The notes beneath the pieces are model-generated. The model searched no databases. It was not told the DNA's origin and saw only the letters and a program-made list of their open reading frames with translations. Source: Streptomyces nigra (GTDB lineage: Bacteria; Actinomycetota; Actinomycetes; Streptomycetales; Streptomycetaceae). From it: a stretch of DNA of 64,000 nucleotides. The stretch covers positions 4,394,501 through 4,458,500 of the forward strand of contig NZ_CP029043.1 in assembly GCF_003074055.1 (NCBI RefSeq), written 5' to 3'. A program made the position numbers and the translations under genes. Shown here in pieces: positions 24,122-32,999 of this stretch (position 1 is the first letter of the stretch; the number at the start of each line of letters is the position of its first letter).

Positions 24122-27100
24122 CTACTTTTGACCCTCCAGCAGCCAGGACAGAAGTTGCAGGGAGTGTTCGAGGGCAGCCTGATGGACAGCAGGGCGCGCT
24201 GCGGCCAGTTTCCGGCGGATACTGATGGCTTCCTCGACGGCGGCCAGCGCTTCCTCACGCCGCCCCAGCTCCCCCAGCAGGATGGAAAGGTTGTTCAGAC
24301 TGCCGGCGAGGTTGAGTAGGAAGGCGTCGGGACGCGCTACGGCCAGCTGGCGGTAGGCGGTGACGGCTTCCTCGATGACGGCCAGCGCTTCCTCATGCCG
24401 CCCCAGCTCCCCCAGCAGGCTGCCGAGGTTGTTCAGGCTCGAGGCGAGGTTGGGTAGGAAGGCGTCGGGACGCGCCGCAGCCAGCTGGCGGTAGGCGGTG
24501 ACGGCTTCCTCGACGGCTGCCAGCGCTTCCTCATGCCGCCCCAGCCCTCCCAGCCGGACGGAGAGGTTGTTCAGGCTCGTGGCGAGGTTGGGTAGGAAGG
24601 CGTCGGGACGCGCTGCAGCCAGCTGGCGGCGGATGGTGACCGCTTCCTCGACGGCTGCCAGCGCTTCCTCACGCCGCCCCAGCCCTCCCAGCCGGACGGA
24701 GAGGTTGTTCAGGCTCGTGGCGAGGTCGGGCAGGAAGGCGTCGGGACGCGCTGCAGCCAGCTGGCGGTAGGCGGTGAGGGCTTCCTCGATGGCGGCCAGC
24801 GCTTCCTCGCGCCGCCCCAGCTCCCCCAGCCGGACGGAAAGGTTGTTCAGAGTGTCGGCGAGGTCGGGCAGGAAGTCGTCGGGACGCGCTGCAGCCAGCT
24901 GGCGGCGGATGGTGACGGCTTCCTCGATGGCTGCCAGCGCTTCCTCATGCCGCCCCAGCCCTCCCAGCAGGATGGAGAGGTTGTTCAGGCTCGTGGCGAG
25001 GTTGGGCAGGAAGTCGTCGCGACGCGCCGCAGCCAGCTGGCGGTAGGCGGTGACGGCTTCCTCGACGGCTGCCAGCGCTTCCTCATGCCGCCCCAGCCGT
25101 CCCAGCAGGGCGGAGAGGTTGTTCAGGCTCGAGGCGAGGTTGGGCAGGAAGTCGTCGGGACGCGCTACGGCCAGTTCCCGGCGGATGGTGACGGCTTCCT
25201 CGATGGCGGCCAGCGCTTCCTCATGCCGCCCCAGTCCACTCAGCCGGATGGAGAGGTTGTTCAGGCTCATGGCGAGGACGCGCAGAAAAGCGTCGGGACG
25301 CGCCGCAGCCAGGGCGCGGTAGCGGTCTGCGAGTTGCTGAGCGAGGTGGGCGGCTGTCTCGGCCAGGTTGTGGCTCGCGTCCGGGAGCCGGGCGGTGAGT
25401 TGCCGCAGGGTGTCGAGGGTGGTGTCGGGGGCATCGGCAATCCGGGTCAGGGCATGCAGAAGTGGTGTGGGGGTTTCGGTCTGGGTGGCGACGTCGATTG
25501 CTGCTGGCACCAGGGTGTCTGGGTGGCGAAGACACAGCTCGGTGAGCAGGGGTGCAAGAGCGCCGCGCAGGGATGGGTGGGTTGCCGCCCGCGTGGACAC
25601 GGTCAGCAGCTGTCGGGCCTGGGCCTCGGTAGCGGCGGGTAGGAGGCGGTCGGGCAGGTTGGGGTGGGCCAGCAGGTGGCGGCCGGTGAAGCGTTCGGCG
25701 AGCCGGTCCGGCCGGAGGCTGTCCCACACGCTGTCATCAGCTGGGGGATACAGCGCGGTGATCCAGTAGTGCACGTTGTTGCGGCGGTCCTCGCTCTGAT
25801 CCGACAGTCCAGGGACCTTGGCGAGCAGTTCGTTGGCTTGTTGCCGGTCGGGCGCTCCGAGTAGGAACGCGGCAGCCAGGGCGTGAATGAGGGTGTCCAT
25901 GGTGAGCGCCGGATGAAGGGCGCGTGCGACAGCGGAGTTCTCCCAGTAGCGCCGTTCGTGGCGCAGCAGTCGGTCTTCTACACCTGCGGCCGGTGCGGGA
26001 CCTGCCGTGGTATGAGGTGGTTGGGCGGTGTCGAGGAGGTCGGCCAGGGCGGTCATGTGCAGGGTCAGCGCCGTGCTCATGCCTTCTCTGTTGATGGCGG
26101 CTGCTGAGACGTTTTCGGTGAGCTGGTGGGCCAGGGCTGGCCAGTCGTGGTGGTGCCAGCCCTGGACGAAGGGGAGGTGCCCGGCGAAGCTGTCGGCGGC
26201 CTCCCGGTAGCCGTCCAGTCGGTTCCCAGACTTCGATTCCAGGGCACCCAGATGCGTGACGGGCGTGCCGTCCAGCAGCTCTTCGGCTGCCGGGGTCTTG
26301 TCTTGGAGGGTCTGCCACCAGTCGCCCGCGGTACGGGCCAGCAGCAGCACTTTCACCGCAGTGCCGGCGCCCGTGCCGATGCCGTCTCGGGCCAGGGCCT
26401 GGCAGAGGTCGGTGAGCTGGCTGGTGCGGGTCTCGGCGTAATCCACAACGATCAGTGCAGGCGCGGTCGCTGCGGCCACCACGTCCAGGGAGCCGTCTGC
26501 GGCGTCGGCGCGCAGCCACAGGACGGCCCACGGCTTCTGCCGGGTGAGCAGGGTGGCGAAATGGTGGGCGAGGCGGGTCTTGCCCTGCCCGCCCGGGCCG
26601 TGGATAAGCCATGCTCCGAAGCCCGGCAGGCTGGCCCACGCGTGCAGCTGGGTGAGCAGCTCCTCGCGTCCGCGGAAGGGGACGACCGCCCGCCGGGCCC
26701 TCAGCAGAGCTGCCGGCGATGAAACCGTACGGGAGCTGGTGGCACGGAGCGTGTCGGTGTGGTCCGCCAGCCCTTGCCACTCAACCGGCTCCATCCCGGT
26801 GCCTGTCTCCGGGGCGTGCAGGGTCAAGGTGCCGCGGAAGGTCTGATCGTGAAACAGCACGTACAAAGGCACGGCATGCAGGCCGGCGTGGGCCAGTCCG
26901 GCCAGGTCGGCAGCGATCACTCCGGTGAGCAGGTCCCCGCAGAAGACAGCTGCGCCGGACAGGCCACCCCACGGGCTCCCGTCCGTGGACTGGGGCGGGT
27001 GCTCGCCGAGGGTGACGACGTGGCGGTTGTCGACACGGCCGCTGACGGGATTGATCGTTCCGGTGGCCTGCCACAACTCCACCGGCTTGTCGGGCCGCTG

Positions 27101-27424
27101 GACCATGTTCGGCACTCCCACGGCCTGGCATACTGCTCCCGGCCGGCTGGTGATCAGCCGGCCCCAACGCACCCCTGAACTCTTGAGCGGTTGCCAGGCC
27201 GGATCGTCGATCAGGAGCAAGGCGGCATCGTCCCGGCCGCCCGGAGTTCCTCGCCACACCACTCTTGCCGCGTACCGCACCGGCCAGCCCGGCTGGAAGA
27301 ACTTCACCGACCCACCCAGGGCCGGGACAACGTGAGCTGAGGTCAGCACCAAATGATCACTGATCACATAGCCCGAGCCCTGCCCGCCGGCACCGTCGAC
27401 AGCCACCACGCGTTCGCGATCCAT
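24122..27424 (-). CDS. trypsin-like protease / STAND NTPase / TPR protein (module 1, intact)
   Basis: The 1100-aa protein begins with a trypsin-like serine protease domain (residues 1-205). The catalytic triad is H31 in LTSAHVV, D66 in GGRDDAALL and S156 in GGLSGAAVF. A STAND-type NTPase follows, with FRGREELL, Walker A GPGGQGKT (K282) and Walker B ALIVVDYAE (D328), then a helical linker. At about residues 705-1075 stand eight nearly identical 46-residue TPR-like repeats (SLNNLSVRLGGLGRHEEALA pattern) plus a partial one. This is the layout of NLR-like conflict proteins: TPRs sense, the NTPase oligomerises, the protease is the effector. A Trypco2 gene lies 45 bp upstream on the same strand. 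I chose the ATG at 27424 with GGGGAG upstream; a GTG at 27445 is also possible. Confidence 0.9.
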   Translation of the reverse strand: MDRERVVAVDGAGGQGSGYVISDHLVLTSAHVVPALGGSVKFFQPGWPVRYAARVVWRGTPGGRDDAALLLIDDPAWQPLKSSGVRWGRLITSRPGAVCQAVGVPNMVQRPDKPVELWQATGTINPVSGRVDNRHVVTLGEHPPQSTDGSPWGGLSGAAVFCGDLLTGVIAADLAGLAHAGLHAVPLYVLFHDQTFRGTLTLHAPETGTGMEPVEWQGLADHTDTLRATSSRTVSSPAALLRARRAVVPFRGREELLTQLHAWASLPGFGAWLIHGPGGQGKTRLAHHFATLLTRQKPWAVLWLRADAADGSLDVVAAATAPALIVVDYAETRTSQLTDLCQALARDGIGTGAGTAVKVLLLARTAGDWWQTLQDKTPAAEELLDGTPVTHLGALESKSGNRLDGYREAADSFAGHLPFVQGWHHHDWPALAHQLTENVSAAAINREGMSTALTLHMTALADLLDTAQPPHTTAGPAPAAGVEDRLLRHERRYWENSAVARALHPALTMDTLIHALAAAFLLGAPDRQQANELLAKVPGLSDQSEDRRNNVHYWITALYPPADDSVWDSLRPDRLAERFTGRHLLAHPNLPDRLLPAATEAQARQLLTVSTRAATHPSLRGALAPLLTELCLRHPDTLVPAAIDVATQTETPTPLLHALTRIADAPDTTLDTLRQLTARLPDASHNLAETAAHLAQQLADRYRALAAARPDAFLRVLAMSLNNLSIRLSGLGRHEEALAAIEEAVTIRRELAVARPDDFLPNLASSLNNLSALLGRLGRHEEALAAVEEAVTAYRQLAAARRDDFLPNLATSLNNLSILLGGLGRHEEALAAIEEAVTIRRQLAAARPDDFLPDLADTLNNLSVRLGELGRREEALAAIEEALTAYRQLAAARPDAFLPDLATSLNNLSVRLGGLGRREEALAAVEEAVTIRRQLAAARPDAFLPNLATSLNNLSVRLGGLGRHEEALAAVEEAVTAYRQLAAARPDAFLPNLASSLNNLGSLLGELGRHEEALAVIEEAVTAYRQLAVARPDAFLLNLAGSLNNLSILLGELGRREEALAAVEEAISIRRKLAAARPAVHQAALEHSLQLLSWLLEGQK
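24190..25310 (-). repeat. 138-bp coding tandem repeats (8 TPR units)
   Basis: Eight in-frame 138-bp units encode the 46-residue TPR-like repeats of the module 1 protein. The units are highly similar to each other at DNA level. Confidence 0.85.
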
Positions 27425-27469
27425 CCCCGCCCCGATACTCCCCACGCCAAGGCCAAGCCCAGGACGATG

Positions 27470-27799
27470 TCAGTCCTCGATCCTGGCTTCGACATTTCCC
27501 GGGCCCTGCTGCCGGTCCGGACTGCCATGAATTAACAGATCTCCACCCCCCAGCTTCTTCGGTGTCAAGGCAATCTTCACCCGGTGTGTACGGCCCCGCG
27601 CCAGCCCGGCCTCCGCTTCTGCGGACACCACCCAAGCCTTGAATCCAGCCTTCACCTTCGCGTCAGCCCGCAACTCGACCGCGAACTCCATTTCCACGGG
27701 ACCGACTTGGAAAGCCAGATCCGGCCCCGCACCCCGCGCCGCGGCCTCCAACAGCTCATCCCGTAACGCCGCCACCGCATCCGCCAGCTCAATCTCCAT
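27470..27799 (-). CDS. Trypco2 family protein (module 1)
   Basis: The 109-aa protein MEIELADAVAALRDELLEAA, followed by VEMEFAVELRADAKVKAGFK and RTHRVKIALTPKK, matches the trypsin-co-occurring domain 2 (Trypco2) family. This small domain is recurrently encoded next to trypsin-like proteases in actinobacterial conflict systems. The N-terminal 20 residues are an amphipathic helix; the rest looks beta-rich. Its role is presumed regulatory or sensory for the protease protein encoded 45 bp downstream. It is 90 percent or so identical by eye to the second copy at 32130-32459, most differences being conservative. Confidence 0.85.
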   Translation of the reverse strand: MEIELADAVAALRDELLEAAARGAGPDLAFQVGPVEMEFAVELRADAKVKAGFKAWVVSAEAEAGLARGRTHRVKIALTPKKLGGGDLLIHGSPDRQQGPGNVEARIED

Positions 27800-28071
27800 A
27801 CGACCACGCCCCTGTTCAAGCGACTAGGCACCAACGGCCAAACCGTCGCGTCGCGCCCCGCAGGGCATTACACACGTAGAGGGACAACCATCCCACCGCA
27901 TCAGTTCCACCCGTCACCCAAACGGACAAGGAACTGCAAGCGATGCAGCACAGACTGCACGCAAGGCAGTACGGGCTGCGCTCTATCGCTTAGGGCGGGG
28001 CACCGGACCCCAGATGTCCCCCAGTGGGGCCAAGAGCGAGAAGAAGACCTGCTCAGGCCGAACGGGGCCGG
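27800..28071 (-). promoter_or_regulatory. leader and promoter region of module 1
   Basis: No gene is supported here. A block around 27870-27935 (GTAGAGGGAC, ACCATCCCACCGCATC, GTTCCACCCGTCACC) recurs at 32545-32600 before the second Trypco2 gene, so it likely holds the module promoter or a regulator site. The stretch ends in the att-like core B. Confidence 0.55.
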
Positions 28072-28087
28072 CCCGCTGTAAGTCTGC
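28072..28087 (+). repeat. att-like core B between the two modules
   Basis: CCCGCTGTAAGTCTGC differs at one base from the attR junction sequence at 32745-32760. The preceding 70 bp (GTCCCCCA, AGAGCGAGAA, TCAGGCCGAA) also resemble those before attR (GTCCCCCA, GGAACGAGAA, TCAGGCCGAA). Confidence 0.75.
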
Positions 28088-28264
28088 TGGGGCGCTTGGG
28101 CGGGGCGTCTTTGTCGAGGGTGAGGGCCGTCGTCGAGGCCTACCTGGCGCGCGTGACTGCCACGGGGCGATGGGGCAGTGGCTGAGCGACCCGGAGAGCG
28201 CTGCTGGCTGTCCCGGGATGCTGGAGTGCTTACTGTTTGCCGTCCTGCAGCCAGGACAGAACTC

Positions 28265-29965
28265 GCAGGGACTGTTCGAGGGCCGCCTGATGTGCAGCGG
28301 GACGCGCCGCAGCCAGTTCCCGGCGGACGGTGACGGCTTCCTCGATGGCGGTCAGTGCATCCTCATGCCGTCCCAGCTCTCCCAGCCGGACGGAGAGGTT
28401 GTTCAGGCTGCCGGCGAGCTCGGGCAGGAAGGCGTCGGGACGCGCCGCAGCCAGCTGGCGGTAGACGGTGACGGCTTCCTCGATGGCGGTCAGTGCATCC
28501 TCATGCCGTCCCAGCTCTCCCAGCCGATTGGAGAGGTTGTTCAGGCTGCCGGCGAGGTCGGGCAGGAAGGCGTCGGGACGCGCCGCGGCCAGTTCCCGGC
28601 GGACGGTGACGGCTTCCTCGATGGCGGTCAGTGCATCCTCATGCCGTCCCAGCTCTCCCAGCCGATTGGAGAGGTTGTTCAGGCTGCCGGCGAGGTCGGG
28701 CAGGAAGGCGTCGGGATGCGCCGCGGCCAGCTGGCGGTAGACGGTGACGGCTTCCTCGATGGCGGTCAGTGCATCCTCATGCCGTCCCAGCTCTCCCAGC
28801 CGATTGGAGAGGTTGTTCAGGCTGCCGGCGAGGTCGGGCAGGAAGGCGTCGGGACGCGCCGCGGCCTGTTCCCGGCGGACGGTGACGGCTTCCTCGATGG
28901 CGGTCAGGGCATCCGCATGCCGTCCCAGCTTTCCCAGACCGACAGAGAGGTTGTTCAGGCTCATGGCGAGGTCGGGCAGGAAGGCGTCGGGATGCGCCGC
29001 GGCCAGCTGGCGGTAGACGGTGACGGCTTCCTCGATGGCGGTCAGGGCATCCGCATGCCGTCCCAGCTTTCCCAGACCGACGGAGAGGTTGTTCAGGCTC
29101 ATGGCGAGGTTGGGCAGGAAGGCGTCGGGATGCGCCGCGGCCAGCTGGCGGTAGACGGTGACGGCTTCCTCGATGGCGGTCAGTGCATCCGCATGCCGTC
29201 CCAGCTCTCCCAGCCGGATGGATGTGTTGTTCAGGCTCATGGCGAGGTCGGGCAGGAAGGCGTCGGGACGCGCCGCGGCCAGCTGGCGGTAGACGGTGAG
29301 GGCTTCCTCGATGGCGGTCAGTGCATCCTCATGCCGTCCCAGCTTTCCCAGACCGACGGAGAGGTTGTTCAGGCTCATGGCGAGGTCGGGCAGGAAGGCG
29401 TCGGGATGCGCCGCGGCCAGCTGGCGGTAGACGGTGACGGCTTCCTCGATGGCGGTCAGTGCATCCGCATGCCGTCCCAGCTCTCCCAGCCGGACGGAGA
29501 GGTTGTTCAGGCTCGTGGCGAGGTTGGGCAGGAAGGCGTCGGGACGCGCCGCGGCCAGCTGGCGGTAGACGGTGACGGCTTCCTCGATGGCGGTCAGGGC
29601 ATCCGCATGCCGTCCCAGCTTTCCCAGATCGACGGAGAGGTTGTTCAGGCTCGTGGCGAGGTTGGGCAGGAAGGCGTCGGGATGCGCCGCGGCCAGCTGG
29701 CGGTAGACGGTGACGGCTTCCTCGATGGCGGTCAGTGCATCCGCATGCCGTCCCAGCTCTCCCAGCCGGACGGAGAGGTTGTTCAGGCTCGTGGCGAGGT
29801 TGGGCAGGAAGGCGTCGGGACGCGCCGCAGCCAGTTCCCGGCGGACGGTGACGGCTTCCTCGATGGCGGTCAGTGCATCCGCATGCCGTCCCAGCTCTCC
29901 CAGCCGGACGGAGAGGTTGTTCAGGCTCGTGGCGAGGTTGGGCAGGAAGGCGTCGGGATCGGTAG
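28265..29965 (-). repeat. 138-bp coding tandem repeats (12 TPR units)
   Basis: Twelve in-frame 138-bp units, several almost identical, encode TPR-like repeats of the module 2 protein. They use the signature LGRHADALTAIEEAVTVYRQ, whereas module 1 uses LGRHEEALAAVEEAV, so units resemble others in the same array more than those in the other array. Confidence 0.85.
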
Positions 29966-30208
29966 AGGCCAGGGCGCGGTGGTGGTCGGTGAGTCGCTGA
30001 GCGAGGTGGGCGGCTGTCTCGGCGAGGTTGTGGCTCGTGTGCGGGAGCCGGTTCGAGAGTTGCTGCAGGGTGTCGAGGGTGGTGTCGGGAGCATCGGTGA
30101 TCCGGATCAGGGCGTGAAGAAGCGGTGTTGGGGTTTCGGTCTGGGTGGCGACCTCGATTGCTGCTGTCACCAGGGAGTCAGGGTGGCGAAGGCACAGTTC
30201 GGTGAGCA

Positions 30209-30213
30209 GGGGG
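30209..30213 (-). other. frameshift site in module 2 at a homopolymer run
   Basis: A five-G run (plus strand) replaces GGGGTGC of module 1 and is one base shorter. The reading frame changes here from the NTPase part to the TPR part. Confidence 0.75.
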
Positions 30214-32129
30214 CAAGTGGGCGGCGCAGGGGTGGGTGGGTGGCGGCCCGGGTGGACATGGTCAAAAGCTGTCGGACTTGGGCTTCGGTAGCTCCGGGCA
30301 GGATCCTGTCGGGCAGGCGGGGGTGGGCCAGCAGGTGGCGTCCGGTGAAGCGTTCGGCAAGTCGATCCGGCCGGAGACTGTCCCACACACCGCCAGGGGC
30401 CGGTGGATACAGCCCGGTGATCCAGCGGTGCACGCTGCTGCGACGGTCCTCGCTTTGATCCGACAGTCCGGGAACCTTGGCGAGAAGCTTGTCGGCTTGT
30501 TGATGGTCGGGAGCGCCCAGCAGGAATGCGGCAGCCAAGGCGTGAGTGAGGGTGTCCATGGTCAGCGCGGGATGAAGCTCGCGAGCGACGGCGGAGTGTT
30601 CCCAATAGCGCCATTCGTGGCGCAACAGCCGGTCTTCCACATCCCGTACGTATCCGGGACTTGATGTGGCATCGGCTGGCCGGACGGCATCTAGGAGGTC
30701 GGCCAGGGCGGTCATGTGCAGGGTCAGAGCCGTGCTCATGCCCACCTGTTCCAGCGCAGCCGCTGAGATGCTGTCGGTGAGCTGGTTGGCCAGTGCTGGC
30801 CAGTCGTGATGTTGCCAGCCTTGGACGTAGGGGAGTTGTCCGGCGAAGCTGATGGCCGCCTCCCGGTAGGCGTCCAGCCGGTCTCCGAGCTCGCGTTCCA
30901 GGACCTTCAGCTGTGTGACGGGCGTGCCGTCCAGCAGTTCTTCGGCCGCTGGGGTCTTGGCTTGCAGGGTCTGCCACCAGTCTCCCGCGGTACGGGACAG
31001 CAACAGCACTTTCACCGGTGTGCCGACGCCCATGCCGATGCCGTGCCGGGCCAGGGCCTGGCAGAGGTCGGTGAGCTGGGCGGTGCGGGTCTCGGCGTAG
31101 TCCACGACAATCAACACAGGCGCGGCGGCCAATGCCACTACATCCAATGAGCTGGCCGGAGCGTCGGCGCGCAGCCACAGCACCGCCCACCCGCTTTGAT
31201 CGGCGAGCAGGGTGGCGAAGTGGTGGGCGAGGCGGGTCTTGCCCTCCCCGCCCGGGCCGTGGATCAGCCACGCCCCGAAACCCGGCAGACCAGCCCACGC
31301 ACGCAGTTGGGTAAGCAGCTCGTCGCGTCCACGGAAGGGGACGACCGCCCGCCGCGCCTTCAGCAGCGTCGCGGGAGAGGAAACCGCATGGAAAGCAGTT
31401 ACGTTGCGGGTGTCGCTGACATCCGCCAGCCCCTGCCACTCCACCGCCTCTATCCCCGTGCCTGCCTCCGGCGCGTGCTGGGACAGGGTGGCTCGGAAGG
31501 CAGGGATGTGCAGCAGCACGTACAGCGGAACGGCGTGCAAGCCGGCATGGGCCAGTCCGGCCAGGTCGGCAGCGATCACGCCAGTGAGTAGGTCACCGCA
31601 GAAGACAGCCGCCCCGGACAGGCCACCCCACGGGCTCTCATCCGTGGACTGAGGCGGGTGCTCGGCAACCGTGACGACGTGCCGGTTGTCGACCCTGCCG
31701 GTGACGGGGTTGACCGTGCCGGTGGCCTGCCACAACTCCACCGGTCTGTCGGGCCGCTGGATCATGTTCGGGACGCCCACGGTCTGGCAGGTCGTTCCCG
31801 GCCGGCTGGTGACCAGTCGGCCCCATTTCACCGCCGGACTCGTGAGCGGTTGCCAGGCCGGGTCGTCGACCAGGAGCAGGGCGGCATCATCCCGGCCGCC
31901 CGGCGTGCCGCGCCACACCACCTTGGCCGTGTAACTTTCCTTCCGGCCCGGCCGGAAGAAACTCACTGCCCCATCCCGGGCCGGGACGACGTGAGCAGAG
32001 GTCAGCACCACGCGGTCACTGATCACATATCCCGAGCCTGGCCCGCTGTGGCCGTCGACGGCCACCACACGTTCGCGATTCATCCCCGCCCCGATACATC
32101 TCACGCCGAGCCTCGGGCCCGGGATGAGG

Positions 32130-32459
32130 TCAGTCCTCGATCCGGTCTTCGACACTCCCCGGGCCCTGCTGCCGTTCAGGACTGCCGTGAACGAGGAGAT
32201 CCCCGCCGCCGGGTTTCTTAGGGGTCAAGGCGATCTTCACCCGATGCGTACGGCCCCGCGCTATCCCGGCCTCCGCATCCGCGGACACCACCCATGCCTT
32301 GAACCCCGCCTTGACCTTGGCATCCGCTCGCAACTCCACCGCGAACTCCAGTTCCACCGGACCGACTTGGAAGGCAAGGTTCTGCCCCGCACCCCTCGCC
32401 GCGGCTTCCAACAGCTCATCCCGCAACGCTGCCACCGCATCCGCCAGCTCAATCTCCAT
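32130..32459 (-). CDS. Trypco2 family protein (module 2)
   Basis: The 109-aa protein is a close paralogue of the one at 27470-27799, with the same ends (MEIELADAVAALRDELLEAA and VEDRIED). Family assignment is Trypco2, on the pattern ELEFAVELRADAKVKAGFKA and GRTHRVKIALTPKKPGGGD. It remains intact although the following protease-STAND gene is frameshifted. The ORF is open upstream across attR, but the ATG at 32459 matches module 1. It lies 46 bp upstream of the module 2 protease gene. Confidence 0.85.
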   Translation of the reverse strand: MEIELADAVAALRDELLEAAARGAGQNLAFQVGPVELEFAVELRADAKVKAGFKAWVVSADAEAGIARGRTHRVKIALTPKKPGGGDLLVHGSPERQQGPGSVEDRIED

Positions 32460-32748
32460 GCTGCCCTGCCCTCCCATCCAACGGGCCCCTACAGCGCCCA
32501 CGGCAGTACCGTCGCACCACGCTCCGCAGGGGGTTGCACGTCGTAGAGGGACCACCATCCCACCGCATCGGTTCCACCCGTCACCGAAACGGAGTACGAC
32601 GTGCAGGTGATGCCGTACAGACGGCGCCCAGGTTGGGATAGCACGCCCCTCAATTGCTTGGGGTGGTACACCTCGGCGGCCCCCAGGCGTCCCCCATCGG
32701 GTCCAGGAACGAGAAAAAGCCCTGATCAGGCCGAAGGGGGCCAGCCCG

Positions 32749-32799
32749 CTGTAAATCTGCCGGCTCAGCCTTCCCAGGTTCGAATCCTGGCGCCGCCAC
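32749..32799 (+). repeat. attR (51-bp repeat)
   Basis: The sequence is identical to the tRNA-Tyr 3' part at 3297-3347. It lacks the tRNA 5' half, so it is not a functional tRNA. It marks the right end of the element. Confidence 0.97.
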
Positions 32800-32806
32800 G
32801 CTGAGG

Positions 32807-32848
32807 AAAACCCCTCCGTACTACGGAAACGTAGCGCGGAGGGGTTTT
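32807..32848 (+). terminator. native tRNA-Tyr terminator beyond attR
   Basis: AAAACCCCTCCG pairs with CGGAGGGGTTTT; the inner stem is CTACGGAAACGTAG. It is followed by a weakly repetitive stretch rich in GTTCCCGGGGA (about 32848-32985) before the next gene. Confidence 0.85.
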
Positions 32849-32999
32849 CGCGTTCCCGGGGGACTGTCGGGTTGCCGGGACCATCGCGTTCGCGGAGTCC
32901 GGCGAGGTGCCGGGGCACCATCGCGCTCCCGGGGATTCGGCCAGGCACCGGGGACGCCGTCGCGTTCCCGGGGACCCTGTGGCGGGGCACACTGGCCCC

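Larger units (their letters stand above)
28230..32083 (-). pseudogene. trypsin-like protease / STAND NTPase / TPR protein (module 2, frameshifted)
   Basis: This is a paralogue of the module 1 protein. The first frame (ATG at 32083) encodes the protease (LTSAHVV, GGRDDAALL, GGLSGAAVF) and NTPase (GPGGEGKT, VLIVVDYAET) and stops at 30167 after a nonsense tail, giving 638 aa. The remaining sense continues in another frame from about 30208 to 28230 and encodes twelve 46-residue TPR-like repeats. Compared with module 1, one base is missing at a C run on the coding strand (GCACCCC became GCCCCC; G run at 30209-30213 on the plus strand). The break falls between the NTPase and TPR parts. It could be true decay, phase variation at the run, or a sequencing error. 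Confidence 0.85.
3297..32799. mobile_element. AICE integrated in tRNA-Tyr
   Basis: The element of about 29.5 kb is bracketed by 51-bp exact repeats at 3297-3347 and 32749-32799. Its order is typical of actinomycete integrative and conjugative elements: integrase and Xis beside attL, a replication module, a TraB-type DNA translocase with Spd-like proteins, and a GntR repressor. About 15 kb of defence-like cargo follows on the attR side. SLP1 of S. coelicolor uses a tRNA-Tyr site, and the flanking order here (yajQ, tRNA-Tyr, then genes leading to rpmG) suggests the same chromosomal locus. Confidence 0.95.

Noticed and set aside
24190..25310. CRISPR-like regular repeats
   Set aside because: Units are 138 bp without spacers and encode in-frame TPR-like repeats; no cas genes are nearby.
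28014..30458. Long rightward open frame of 814 codons with repeated motifs
   Set aside because: It is antisense to the 138-bp TPR-coding units of module 2. The open frame follows from the repeat and from codon bias; protein logic lies on the other strand.
32749..32800. Second tRNA-Tyr gene
   Set aside because: Only the 3' part is present; the 5' acceptor and D arm are missing, so it is attR, not a gene.
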